Positions 48,673-59,373 of a stretch of DNA of 64,000 nucleotides are shown in pieces (position 1 is the first letter of the stretch; each line of letters begins with the position of its first letter). Both the position numbers and the translations under genes were made by a program. Origin of the DNA: Rhyacophila brunnea (lineage: Eukaryota > Arthropoda > Insecta > Trichoptera > Rhyacophilidae); contig JAGYXB010002034.1 of NCBI GenBank assembly GCA_022495005.1, forward strand, positions 558,001 to 622,000, given 5' to 3'. A model generated the notes under the pieces. It saw nothing but the letters and a program-made list of their open reading frames with translations. It was not told the origin of the DNA and ran no database searches.

Positions 48673-49277
48673 CAGTGATTCTCAACTATTTTTCTTTGGC
48701 GGAACCCTCTGAGTATTTGAGTCTCGACGAACCCCCACTTGGCCGACACAACACTATGGTTCAGATAGGAGAATTATAAAATATATTATATTATATGTAA
48801 AGCAGTAGGCAGTGATATACCAAAGAATGTGCCGCAAAGTAATCCTTCAACTTTAAATATACAAAAAACGCGGTCTTTCAATCTTTTTACCAGATATTTG
48901 GTAACAAAATAGTAATACATCATGTCTGTAACTATAATGTTATCGAATACATTTAAACAGTGCATAGTAGGCGGTGTCCTTCATTACTGACAACTAGATT
49001 CCTCGATTTTTACATTAAACTTAAAAATACTTTAATTATTGTAAAAAATGTCACATTAAACATTTTTTTCTCTATTACAGCTTTTGCGAATTCTCGCGTT
49101 ATCGTACACATTTAAACAGTGCATAGTAGGCGGTGTTTTTCATTACTGACAACTAGATTCCTCGATTTTTACATTAAACTTTAAAATACTTAATTGTTGT
49201 GAAAAAGGTCACGTTAATCATTTTTCATCAAGTTGTAACTTTTGCAAATTCTCGCAGAACCCTGTTGGGAATCACTG
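48673..49277. mobile_element. hAT element with internal 158-bp duplication
   Basis: The ends are CAGTGATTCTCAACTATTTT and the inverse AACCCTGTTGGGAATCACTG, the well-known Charlie-like hAT terminus. Flanks GCATAGAC and GCACAGCC match at 6 of 8. Inside, 48944-49100 and 49103-49258 are direct repeats (ACATTTAAACAGTGCATAGT, TTACTGACAACTAGATTCCT). No transposase remains. Confidence 0.85.
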
Positions 49278-49289
49278 GCACAGCCACTG

Positions 49290-50560
49290 GGCTACTTAAG
49301 GAGGTTCGTAGCCAAGATAATCTCTTTCTGCCTACCCCTTTGCTGGTCTCGAACTTGTCTTACATCCCCTGGAAAATATGAAGGCTACCTTTCTACTCGT
49401 GATTGTGATTATAAGTTATTTGTAATATTATAATAATTAGTGTTTCATGTAAGTACTTAATTTAAAATACAATTTTATAAATTTCGGTTATTTATCAGTT
49501 ACTAACTATACGATGATAAAACAATACGGTTCAAACGTGACTTACTATAAATAATCGCAAACCATTGGCAAGCGTCTGGAAAATTTTTGATCTGGAGTTG
49601 TTAAACTTTACTCACTCGTATCTCGATTCACGATGAATTGTTGCAAGTGCGTTGTTTTATCTTGTAACTTCAGACACTAATAGAAACAAATGGGCAGACG
49701 GACAAGAAATTTATAAAAACAATATTTTAACTTGGGTTTTATGGCCTGACTATTATAAAGTACCCTGTTTTAAAACCTTGGTCCATGGAAATGACTTACA
49801 TTTCTATTTTATTAATATGTTCTGTGGTGTGTTATTATTCAATGAAAAGTTAGGTTACTTCCGATTTTATAAATATTTTTTTAAGTTTACAGGCATATAG
49901 GTATATAAATCATACTTCGTCAACACCGCAGGCCATTTCAACGAGTAATAGTCTGAAAAAATATATGTATTAACTCATTTAGTGCTAACACCGCGACTGG
50001 CGCGTTTGGAGTACTTGGCCATTAGATATAATTAACGTGTTATTTAAATGTGGCAATTAAAAGGTCAGCAGTGATTGTGTACTTGCAATTTACTTTCTTT
50101 ATTTACCTTCCATAAGCAGTGTATGACCTACATAACGGATGAGACACTATTTATACAAGTATCAAAATAAATTGTAATATTAAGAAATGGAATTGTTTTT
50201 TTATTTATTTTAATAAGACTAGAACATATTGTGCACTACGCCATTCGTAGACAAAAGATGTACGATTAATTCCACAGTATTAATTGCAATAGCCCTTATC
50301 TCAACCGACACAAGGATTACTACGCTGATTAAATTTAATATTCCACGTAAAGAATACGAAACTTTTAATAGAAGTAATCATTTTTCTATATATGAACGTG
50401 TGAGTAGAAAATTTACATAATATGTGTGGAAGAATATAAATGAAAAGTAGTAAATAAATAATTCGAGTGTGCCATAAATAAGTTGGCTCGTTAATTCCGT
50501 GACTATTTCGAGATACGAGTTGTTATCATTCCGATCACGATTTTATAATAGGCGAACATG
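49290..50560. other. AT-rich non-coding DNA
   Basis: Open frames at 49199-49433 and 49652-49900 have no motif. Nothing else recognised. Confidence 0.35.
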
Positions 50561-50720
50561 CGCTACGGTAAAACGAGACAAAATATCGGTTAAGGTGCGA
50601 GAGAGAAAGAATATAGGTGAAGCGTTGAACTCACCCACACATCGAAGCGTTACGATTCACGCACACTGACGCACACCACGACGCAAAGTGAATCCCGTCA
50701 CTCACACAACCAAAGCGAAA
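50560..50720. other. GC-richer patch with CACGCACAC words
   Basis: CACACTGACGCACACCACGA and related words occur. No ORF on either strand stands out. Function unknown. Confidence 0.25.
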
Positions 50721-50764
50721 GCAATGTTTTTTTTATTTCTATGCATGCGAGGCTAGTATCTTCA

Positions 50765-51172
50765 AAACAAATTACTTATAAATAATTACAAGATAAAAAG
50801 AACTTTTTTATATACAACGTTTTTAAATTTTCTCTTGAATCGTATAAACTTGACTGAAATGTCATTTTGATTTCCATAGTAACGCACGTATATATTAATA
50901 ATTTGGTTGCTAGGACCATCCGCTTAGCAACCAATAATGGTATCGAAATAACATTTCGTTCAAAACAGAATTAACTGAAAATGAATTTAATTCTACTTAA
51001 AGATGGCTAAAAGTATTAAAAAACTGCATTGGCATCGTGTTCTGATATATTCTAAAAGTTTGAAATATCTAGCTAGTCGGGAAGTTAGTTAAAAATTGAT
51101 TGCAAGATTTGTACCGGACAAAGAACCACCGGACAAATAAGAATACGAGCTAAGAAAAACGTTGTATTAATA
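50765..51172 (-). repeat. Dispersed repeat R3, inverted copy 3
   Basis: Inverse of 16620-17115: ACAAGATAAAAAGAACTTTT, ATTTCCATAGTAACGCACGT, AAGATGGCTAAAAGTATTAA and ATTGATTGCAAGATTTGTAC. Confidence 0.8.
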
Positions 51173-51529
51173 AAATGACATAACTTTATTTAGAACAAAA
51201 TATAAAATAAAATAAAAAATGTGTAATTCATCTAATGATAATAATTAAGAACAATGAATTTCCAGAAACAACAATAATTCAACATTTTTTTATCCACACT
51301 ATTTAAATATTATTTACATTAGGTATCGTTATTGTTATATGGCGTGCAATATCAGGATCAGATTGTAGTATGTTGTTAATACATACATAATATACTGACT
51401 TTTAAGGTTGATAAATTGAAAAAATATTTTTTTTGATATTGTGCGATACATAGGTATATAAGTAGTTAAATACTTGAATGAATTATTGAAGTTATACGTC
51501 TTTTGGGGCATTTGGTAGAGAGTGGAATT

Positions 51530-51930
51530 GAGAACTGCGCGCGCCAACCGATACGAAATTGCGCGACAGTGTTAAGTCAGCTGCGAATCACTCAGCTGTA
51601 TACAAACGCAAGTTTGATAGTAGAATTGTTTATTGAAAACGAATTTATTATTCTCGGCCATTAGCAATTCCTTACGTAAACGAACGATTAAACGCCAGAG
51701 TGACAGTTGTTACTTTAAAAATAAAAACATCGAGAAATAATTATATAATTTAGTAATATAAGTTAAAGTGTATGGAAACAAACCAACGGCGCTCCAATAA
51801 GCGCCCCTTTTTCTTGAGTGTTTAATTTAACAATATAATTAAGAGATAGTGAAGATTCTAGGTTATCACAAGTTTTGTTTTTGTTTTGTTACGCCAAAGA
51901 AGTATAACTTCTACCGCGCGTACATAAATA
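51530..51930 (+). promoter_or_regulatory. GC-richer tract resembling an LTR or 5' UTR
   Basis: GCGCGCGCCAACCGATACGA, then CACTCAGCTGTATAC with an Inr-like TCAGC, an AATAAAAAC word at 51720, and the small hairpin GGCGCTCCAATAAGCGCC at 51788-51805. There is no ORF. Either a promoter/5' UTR or a solo LTR would fit. No terminal duplication was found. Confidence 0.25.
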
Positions 51931-52211
51931 CTCACACCGATTTTTTTTTTGTGTAATAGTCTCACCATAAGCGCTATGTTATCTTATATAATATTAATTA
52001 ATGATTTCTCTGTTATATCACTTAATTCACCTTGATTTAAGGATTCACTTAGGTCTTTGCGATTTATAAATGTTTCCATTTTGGCGCGCAATTTATCGAT
52101 CCTATTAAAACCTGATGTTTGGGATTAACGTGTTGAGTATATTTGAATTGAAACTGCAGATAGAATCTGACTATTAACACAATTCAAATATTTCTTATAT
52201 TCACATAATTG

Positions 52212-52300
52212 CAGTGGCGAAGGGTGGAAGTAGGCTGGCAAGATTCGACATAAATAGTGCACACTAAGCATTGTCAGTTGTGTTTATTTGTTTATTAACA
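52212..52300 (+). mobile_element. MITE-1 left-end fragment
   Basis: CAGTGGCGAAGGGTGGAAGT, CATAAATAGTGCACACTAAG and TTGTCAGTTGTGTTTATTTG follow the MITE-1 order, then the match stops. Confidence 0.7.
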
Positions 52301-52424
52301 TATGCACATAACTAACTTATGTGTGTAGTATCTTGAAAATAATGGAAAAGTTATTAAAAAAAATCGAAATGAAAATGGCGAGTTTTCAATCAAGACACTC
52401 CAATGTGAAATACGGTAAATTAAT

Positions 52425-52452
52425 TGCACGGTTCGAATCCCGAGTGAATCAA
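52425..52452 (+). repeat. tRNA-like B box
   Basis: CACGGTTCGAATCCCGAGTG is a T-arm relic. No A-box half is seen. Confidence 0.35.
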
Positions 52453-52715
52453 AATGACTTTGCATAACGGTCAACAGATGTCAGTACACAGGGTGCAATT
52501 TTATTCATTAATATTTTTTTTATTGCGATATCGAATTTTATACAAAGCATTATTTAAAAAACAAACCTGTAGTTGGAATGAAATAGAAACACGTAATAAA
52601 GTCGTTACTAAAAATATTGGATGTGTAGTAAAGATAATGATTGTTTATTAAATTTGATGGTGAAGTCAATCCCATATTTTTATTGATTTTTACTGATTTC
52701 TAACAGGTATAAACA

Positions 52716-52982
52716 ATATATCGTCACTGTTCTGGCAGAAGACACTAATTCGAAAAAATGACATATTGAGTTAGTTATACCAAAATGTTCCTTATTTTAA
52801 ACTTCACCGTCTGGAAACCTTCTTAATAAATAAACAGTCTTTATTTTAAAGTCATCCTTTTTACGATTACTTAATAAACTCACATGATAGACCATTTTAA
52901 ACATTTTAACAACTTCAAAGTCAAATTACTCAAAACTAGTATTCTCCAGTTAGTGTGTTCTGCCAGAACAGAGACGATATAT
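52716..52982. mobile_element. 267-bp inverted-repeat MITE
   Basis: The left ATATATCGTCACTGTTCTGG then CAGAAGACACTAA is mirrored at 52950-52982 (TTAGTGTGTTCTGCCAGAAC then AGAGACGATATAT). The arms are 33 bp with two mismatches. TATA-rich flanks suggest a TA target, as in Tc1/mariner relatives. Confidence 0.88.
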
Positions 52983-53804
52983 ATAATAACATGCTGTAAA
53001 TTTTCATATTTGAATCTGTGAAAGCATTGCCATTTTTATTAACAGGCCGGACACAAAGATTATTAACTTCGCCAACAACTGAGTGGTCCTATTACGTAAC
53101 TGTCACAATTAAAATGTACTTACCTCATTTTTATTGAAAATAAATAGTTTAACGAGATAATTTGAATTATTATTAAACCATAATATTGAATAATTTAAGG
53201 ATATCATAAAAACCATGAAATAGTCACCATGTGTTGATATCTATTATTTTGTGTTCAAAATTAATTAAAAATAAATAAACGCGTCATTTAATTTTTAACC
53301 AGTTTCGTAATTTCTATATGTACTTAAATTGATTTCGAAGCTCCATAGTTTTTTGTATTATTTGTTTGTTGTGTAGAATTTAATAATCTATCGGAATATA
53401 AGTTAGATGATGTATCTTTTACTTTAAATACATTTTTCGCATTAACTAGCATCAAATAGCTTTGATAATAGTCTTAATTTACACCTTATGTCATATGAAG
53501 TCAATAGTAATACAAAAAATAAATTGAACATAACGTAAATTTTATTTTGACAGCTACGGAATAGGACCACTGATTTTCGGCGCCAAACTTTATGCTCGGC
53601 TTAATTATTAGAGATGGTCTTGGTACAATGAATTAGGTAGATACCGATAACTTTGATAATGTAAAGGTTCGCATGACATATTGACACATTTGGATGAACA
53701 ATCACCGATAAAGCACGCCATGTCTAATGGTCCAAAAGAAAACGGTGTGAATTATGACCTTGCACGACTATGGTTAAATTATACGTATTACATTTCGACG
53801 TAGC

Positions 53805-54095
53805 ACCATTCATCGTGAGCTGTCTTACCGTAAAAAGAGATGACCGTATAGCATAAAGATAAAACGTTCGCTTTGTTCGTGGAACATTGCAGAGTAATTT
53901 TCCAATTTTATCAGATTCAATTCAAGAAAATTAATTTAATATTCATTAATACCAATGGTACGACTTAATATTTACGAGCATCTACCAGAATTTTATGTGT
54001 TTTATTTAGACACGAATTTGATCTCCATACTATACGGACATCTATTTCCGATACAACGTCTCACAGTGAACTGTGGTGCGTTCAATTGTATACGT
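53805..54095 (+). repeat. Dispersed repeat R5, diverged copy
   Basis: GTGAGCTGTCTTACCGTAAA, GATGACCGTATAGCAT and later TTTTATTTAGACACGAATTT follow the order at 21118, but the telomere-like tract is absent and extra sequence is present. Confidence 0.55.
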
Positions 54096-54239
54096 AGGAT
54101 TGTCTGGAGACGTACCTCTGTATATAGCGCCATAAAATCGAAGCCTAGAATATAATGGTTCTACAACACAAAAAGATTTGCGACCGCTGTAATCGACTAT
54201 AGAAGGAGGAAATTATTTGAGGCGACAAAGTTCTACCCT

Positions 54240-54400
54240 GGCTGTAGTGCTAGAGAAGAAGAATTTTGGATTGGAGTAAGCTGAGTAAGTGTTTATCAAC
54301 TATTTCTCGGAAAAAAAGTAGAAACGCCAAAAACCATATAGGATTGTAAAGTCAAATAAAATACCTTAGGAAGATGTTAGGTTAGGTCAGGTTTAATTTT
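54240..54400 (+). repeat. SINE body fragment and TTAGG-like words
   Basis: GCTGAGTAAGTGTTTATCAA and TATTTCTCGGAAAAAAAGTA resemble the SINE body at 15700. TTAGGTTAGGTCAGG follows at 54378. Confidence 0.4.
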
Positions 54401-54760
54401 TGACCGATTGGCTAGAAATTTACTCATGTCAGTCTCAAGCCACCAATTAATTCATCCCCCTGCATTCAGCTCATATAACTACTCTGATAATAACGTATTT
54501 TATTAAATTAAATGATACATTTTAATATAGATTCAGGACATAAGTTATTTTCTACATACTAACCAATGACGTAAGAAAAAAATATTTAAATTCTTGTTGA
54601 TTGTATTATTTATAATATTATGCGTGCATCTATAAATTAGGAACGTGTCTCAAGTAAAATTGCAGAAAAATAATCCCTAAAGTCCCCCTATAAAGTTGGT
54701 ATATAATCTCATTATATTTTCATCACTAATCATTCATCATATTATCACTAACAAGGAAAA

Positions 54761-54971
54761 TATATGGTACAGTTCGGTTATGAGGAATACAGCGGAAAAC
54801 AAATTTTGAAAATACCCGATATACTGGATTATTTGTTAGTTTGGGTTAGTTTAGGTTAGGTTAGGTTAGATTAGGTTTATTTAGGTTAACCTAACAAATA
54901 ATCCAGTATATCGGCTATTTTCAAAATGTGTTTGCCGCTGCATTCCTCATAACCGAACTGTACCAAATATA
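54761..54971. repeat. Palindrome with telomere-like repeats at its centre
   Basis: The left arm GGTACAGTTCGGTTATGAGG ... CGATATACTGGATTATTTGT is mirrored on the right (ACAAATAATCCAGTATATCG ... CATAACCGAACTGTACC). Each arm is about 75-80 nt. The centre holds a degenerate TTAGG array (54836-54888) meeting CCTAAC. The inner arm sequence is the R5 word also next to TTAGG tracts at 21280 and 29640. Confidence 0.9.
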
Positions 54972-55220
54972 TTATTTTCACTTGTTCTTTTTATTTAAAC
55001 AAAATAAAAGATATTATTTTCACAATGATTATTATAATAATGACCAGAAAGTCTTCTAAAATCTTCGAATTAATCTTTTTTATGTTTTGCGAACAGTTCT
55101 CCATAATTATAAGGAATCACCACAAAATATTATTATATTATAATATGAACGTGTAATTGAATTAATAACCTTTTATTAGTGCGTAATGCGGATGAATGTA
55201 ATGCACCGTTTACATGTCTA

Positions 55221-55613
55221 CTGTGATTAGGAAAAAGGGAGTAACCCTCAATTTTTCGAAAAGTGCTTTTATTACATAATATTTACAATTTATGCAACTA
55301 AATACATCTTCTGTAAAAAGGAAGTAAGCCGCAAATGCCAAAATATTATCTAAATCCAGGTTTTAATTGAGCTTTAATTAAATTTTGATTTAGAGAAAAA
55401 AGCATTTACCCTCAATTTTAATATTTTTTTTGTAATAATTTATTTAATTATCATTAGAACGAAAAGATATTACACCACATCATCAATCATCTTGCACCCA
55501 ATGTCTGTGTCTATTTTTTTTTTAAATATTGAACCAAAATCATTCAAAAAACGTTTTTTGCCTCTCCTGTATAATTTGTTCTGTGAGGGTTACGCCCTTT
55601 TTCCTAAACACAG
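55221..55613. mobile_element. 393-bp inverted-repeat MITE
   Basis: The left CTGTGATTAGGAAAAAGGGA then GTAACCCTCA is mirrored at 55584-55613 (TGAGGGTTACGCCCTTTTTC then CTAAACACAG). The arms are 30 bp with two mismatches. ACCCTCAATTTT recurs inside near 55428. Target duplication is unclear. Confidence 0.85.
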
Positions 55614-55875
55614 ATTGTGCTGACAGTACGTATTATCGCGGCCATAACAACAAAATGCACTTATAAACACATACTATTATGCAAGTTGCAACATTGCATA
55701 CATAGATCGATCAAAAAGGCTCAGTAGCCCCTGAATTTTTACGCGATAGTTAGAACTTCCATGGCAGTATAACGATAGTGACGAACCTGCCGAAAAAAAT
55801 ACGAACTACACCGCGCAGAGCATTTTTCACGTTTGCCACTTTTCACAACCTATCAAAAAGCACCATACAATGACA

Positions 55876-56730
55876 CAGTGGCGCACCCAGGATTTAATAT
55901 TGGGGGGGGGGGCAAGGAGGAGAATGTAAATTAGTCCTATAGACTCGTTTTCTTCTTCACAGCCTAATTTCTCGTTTATCGGTCTTTTGTCTATTGCACT
56001 CGGTGTACCTACACCATGGTCCCCACATCCTGAAGCGGGCCCTCAGGCTAGGATATTTGGGGGGGCCCCTACCTACCGCTAAGGTTAAAGGCAGTGTGAA
56101 ACACTACATTAACGTTTTTCAAATTGTGTTTTAGTTCAAATTAAGGGTACTTATACAATGAATTATTGGCGATTTTTAATATATCTACTTCAATAATGGA
56201 GCTGTCGAGTATTGACACATAATAATCCAAAAATATATTGCACAATTATATAAGTAATTGAAAATGTTCATGGCCATGAAGTATAATAGCGCCGCAGGCG
56301 ACTTTTCTTACTATTAAAGCTAATTTATGATGTGTGTTTATCTCACTTATCTGGTCAAACCAACACGCCGGGCCCCCCACAGCCTGGGCCCCCAGACTAG
56401 AGCCCTGTCAGCCCTCCCCAGCCATGACCTACACCACTCCGGAATTCGGGTGAACACCGAGAATTTTTTGACAGTTCCATTAGGGATTGGGTTTCTAAAA
56501 AAACCTGACATTAGTGTTTCGAAATTTTTGTGTTAGAAATTAAAATCTAAGAAATTTTTCTAAAAAGGGTGCTGGAGAATTATTACAAATCATTTTTTTG
56601 CCGTGTTTTTATTTGTCTAAGCCCAAGGTATAGTTTATTGGCTTTCAATTTCAATGTTTAAAATCATTCTGATCATTTTCATTTTTGGGGGGTGCCAGGG
56701 CCCCTTGCCCCCCCCCTGGGTGCGCCACTG
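55876..56730. mobile_element. hAT-type element, 855 bp, containing a MITE-2
   Basis: Perfect CAATGACA duplications flank it (55868-55875 and 56731-56738). The ends are CAGTGGCGCACCCAGGATTT and the inverse CCTGGGTGCGCCACTG. Inner GGGGGGG tracts adjoin each end. 412 bp of its length is the nested MITE-2 at 56015-56426. Confidence 0.93.
56015..56426 (+). mobile_element. CATG-ended element (MITE-2) nested in a hAT
   Basis: Perfect ACCTACAC duplications flank it (56007-56014 and 56427-56434). It starts CATGGTCCCCACATCCTGAA, contains GCGCCGCAGGCGACTTTTCT, and ends AGCCCTCCCCAGCCATG. The order of words matches 12232-12562 throughout. Confidence 0.93.
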
Positions 56731-57032
56731 CAATGACAACAACGCGTCTCGCTTACGCTTGAAGAATGAGATTGGAGAGACAGTCAGCACTATTACGTGT
56801 ACACAGTTATTATTGGTGCCAATAAATTCATTCCGTGTACAAGCGCTAATATGATATTTTCATTTGTTTCATTCATGAGCTGTCTTTGACTACAAAATAA
56901 TGTTTTAAAAATTGGAATTATATAGTATAAAACCCATCCGCATTTCGGGCTTTAATTTTTAGAAAATGTAAAATTATAATTTTAAATCAAGCTAATAATA
57001 TAATGTATTTATTTATTATTATCAGATATTAG

Positions 57033-57625
57033 ATATTGGTGCATACAAGTTTGATACGGTCGACAGTTTTATATACTCGTACCTTGGATCTCTTGTAACT
57101 CGACATAATGATATTACAGAAGAAATCAACAAGAGAATCATGTCTGCGAATAAATGCTACTTTGGCCTGTTAAGACATTTTAAGTCCCGCATACTATCTC
57201 GCAGAACTAAAAGCATTCTTTACAAGACACTACTTGTAAAGCCAGTGCTCACCTACGCATCGGAAACCTGGACATTAACTCTGCGAAATGAACAAGCCCT
57301 GAACATTTTTGAAAGAAAAATTATCCGCCGTATATATGGACCGATCAGGGATGGCACCAATTGGAGGAGAAGATATAATGCTGAGCTCTACGGGCTGTAC
57401 GAAGATTGCAGCGCAGTTCAATCAATTAAGATTGGGAGACTGCAATGGCTAGGTCATGTGCATCATATTAATGACAATGAACCGGCAAAGAGAGTGATTT
57501 TCAGCAATCCAATACAGTAGAAGAAGAGGCAGGCCAAAGATTCGCTGGTTGGATGGAGCTGCCAGTGACAGGTGGAGGGAGCTGTTGGAGGAGGCCAGGA
57601 CCCACACCGGGTTGTCGCGCCCCTG
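57033..57625 (+). pseudogene. RTE-like LINE reverse transcriptase, C-terminal part
   Basis: From 57033 the frame reads GAYKFDTVDSFIY, a short slip, YLGSLVTRHNDITEEINKRI MSANKCYFGLLRHFKSRILS RRTKSILYKTLLVKPVLTYA SETWTLT, then RLQWLGHVHHINDNEPAKRV. Near 57518 a frame change is needed to continue RRRGRPKIRWLDGAASDRWR ELLEEARTHTGLSRP and TGATGATGA. YLGS, Y-SE-WTLT, LQWLGHV and GRP--RW are non-LTR signatures. The polymerase palm and endonuclease are absent. At least one frameshift makes it a pseudogene. Confidence 0.9.
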
Positions 57626-57629
57626 ATGA

Positions 57630-58495
57630 TGATGAAATTTATAATAGCCAGGTATATATCATCATTTTGTGAAAAATGTATTTCTGCAGTATTACTTTCA
57701 CTTTCGAATATGTCAATGACACATTTACAGGTACAGGTTAGCGTGGGTTTATCGATCCATCATCATATTTCACCTGTCAATACTGTTCAATGTAAGTACC
57801 TACATGTCACATCATCCAGGTGTGTCCGGCCACATCCCTTTCTCCTTCGACATTCAAAGGCGGAAAGTAAATCCACACAACATAGCAAATTCTTTTATGA
57901 AGAAAATGGATTTCTCACAAAATTAATAAGTAGTATATTTCCACCCTATATTATTTACAATTAATTTACTTTTACCACTTACATACAACAACAAAAAAAA
58001 TAGTCTCACTTTAGTAGTTAAGTAACTATTTTTTTATAGTTGCAAAAAACGAAATCAGGGGAGAACGCATAGGTACAAAAATAGTTGGGAATTTTAATTA
58101 ATTTCGAATGTCTCATGAAACACTTTTTGAGAAACCTATTACGTGCGCAATGAATGATATAGAGCTTACTAAGACAATATAATTGCACTGGGGGGTCGCA
58201 AAATCTAGTTGGTACCACTGATTTCCACATTTCTCCAGCCTATCACGGAATAGATACCACACTTTTCCAGATATATTCCCCATGCACAGACACTCCACAT
58301 TTTGGGTCAAGCGATAAATATGTGTTTTGCAACCTGTCACATCCTCAAGTGGTTATCGAATGCTTGTGGCATCCACGATGATTTATCCTTTTTTAGTCAT
58401 GCGACATCAGAGTATTAAAGCAAATATTGGAAAACTCAGATGGTTGTACCAATTCATGAGTGCCACCGGTCTTCCAGTGGCTACATACCCGTATC
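57630..58495. other. Non-coding DNA, no gene supported
   Basis: Overlapping frames occur on both strands (58018-58340 minus, 58327-58530 plus), none with a motif. Confidence 0.35.
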
Positions 58496-58499
58496 GTAG

Positions 58500-58610
58500 A
58501 TTGCTAAGAGGGGTGGGGCAAACCTGTTGAGAAGGCTGTTCAACGGCAAATTTTTTCGGGTCACGATCCTCAGTTATGAGGTCCTGACGGAAAAGAAGAA
58601 GTACTATTAT
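58500..58610 (+). mobile_element. LINE family C tail fragment
   Basis: TCACGATCCTCAGTTATGAG followed by GGAAAAGAAGAAG matches the tail after LINE family C at 35400-35435 (TCACGGTCTTCAGCCATGAG). Confidence 0.45.
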
Positions 58611-58882
58611 ATTCATCTAAATACAGTGTATTTTTCTGTTCCTGGAGAAGTTCTCCCTCCTCCTCTTTGTGTGCGCGCCTGTACAAGTATTATTAATATT
58701 TCAATGAAATTTTACTGAAAACGAGTTACTTTTTATAAATTGGGTAGAATTTCTTTTCAGTGTACCAAAAATCGACAGTTACGAAAATTCTTTTACACCT
58801 TGTTGCCTTTCCAATTTCAAGATATTATATTATTCTTCAATATTATATTATTATTTTCGTAGTATATTTTCTATTAATTTAC

Positions 58883-59373
58883 CTGAAGCTGTCGACGATG
58901 ATGCAGCTGGAATGGGAGGATTTGGAGTAGATTCTCCGCTGCTTAGCTCCACGACTCTCTCCGTAATAACCCTGCTGACATTCGACTGCGGCTCCTGGCT
59001 CACCACCCCCGTGCCTTCGCCCCCGACGATAACATTGACAGTCGTCAAAGTCTCAAGTTCTACGTTGTCCGAGCTGTCGTCGGCGTTGCTGACCACATTG
59101 CACGACGATGTGTTGTCAATCAGCACCGATCTAGCCGCCAGAGTTTCCATCACGGACTCCGTCAAAGCCCTCGTGGACATCTCGTCCATCTCCATGTCTT
59201 GTTTAATGTCGATGATTATCTGGTGGTGCTTCATCCCTGATGATCCGGATGAAGTCTGCACCTGAACGTGCGTCTCCGGTATGTTCTGCATTTGTGACAG
59301 ATGCGTCAACGTCAGAGGGACCGAGTCTCGACTGGTATCGCGTTGGTTCGCCAGCTCGATGCCTTTATTTTGA
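58883..59373 (-). CDS. Internal exon of an acidic Ser/Thr-rich protein (partial gene)
   Basis: This is the strongest host exon in the window. On the minus strand an acceptor (TTTTCTGAACTGCAG) precedes 59373 and a GTAAAT donor follows 58883. The enclosed 491 nt are open throughout and much more GC-rich than their flanks. The frame continues upstream of the first Met (QNKGIELANQRDTSRDSV), so it is internal, with one base completing a split codon at its 5' end. The ~163 residues hold a polar start, a patch reading IIIDIKQDMEMDEMSTRALT, an acidic stretch (NADDSSDNVELETL), a hydrophobic VNVIVGG, and a Ser/Pro tail (SGESTPNPPIPAASSSTASG). No catalytic or zinc-binding motif is visible. The composition suits a disordered region of a nuclear regulator, but that is inference. 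It ends in phase 1, like the exon at 8624-8744. Confidence 0.72.

Noticed and set aside
51788..51805. Histone 3' stem-loop (GGCGCT...AGCGCC)
   Set aside because: The loop is six rather than four bases, the flanks do not fit and no histone frame is nearby.
58912..59265. Plus-strand 117-codon ORF
   Set aside because: It is the shadow of the minus-strand exon, which has an acceptor, a donor and a frame open beyond the first Met.
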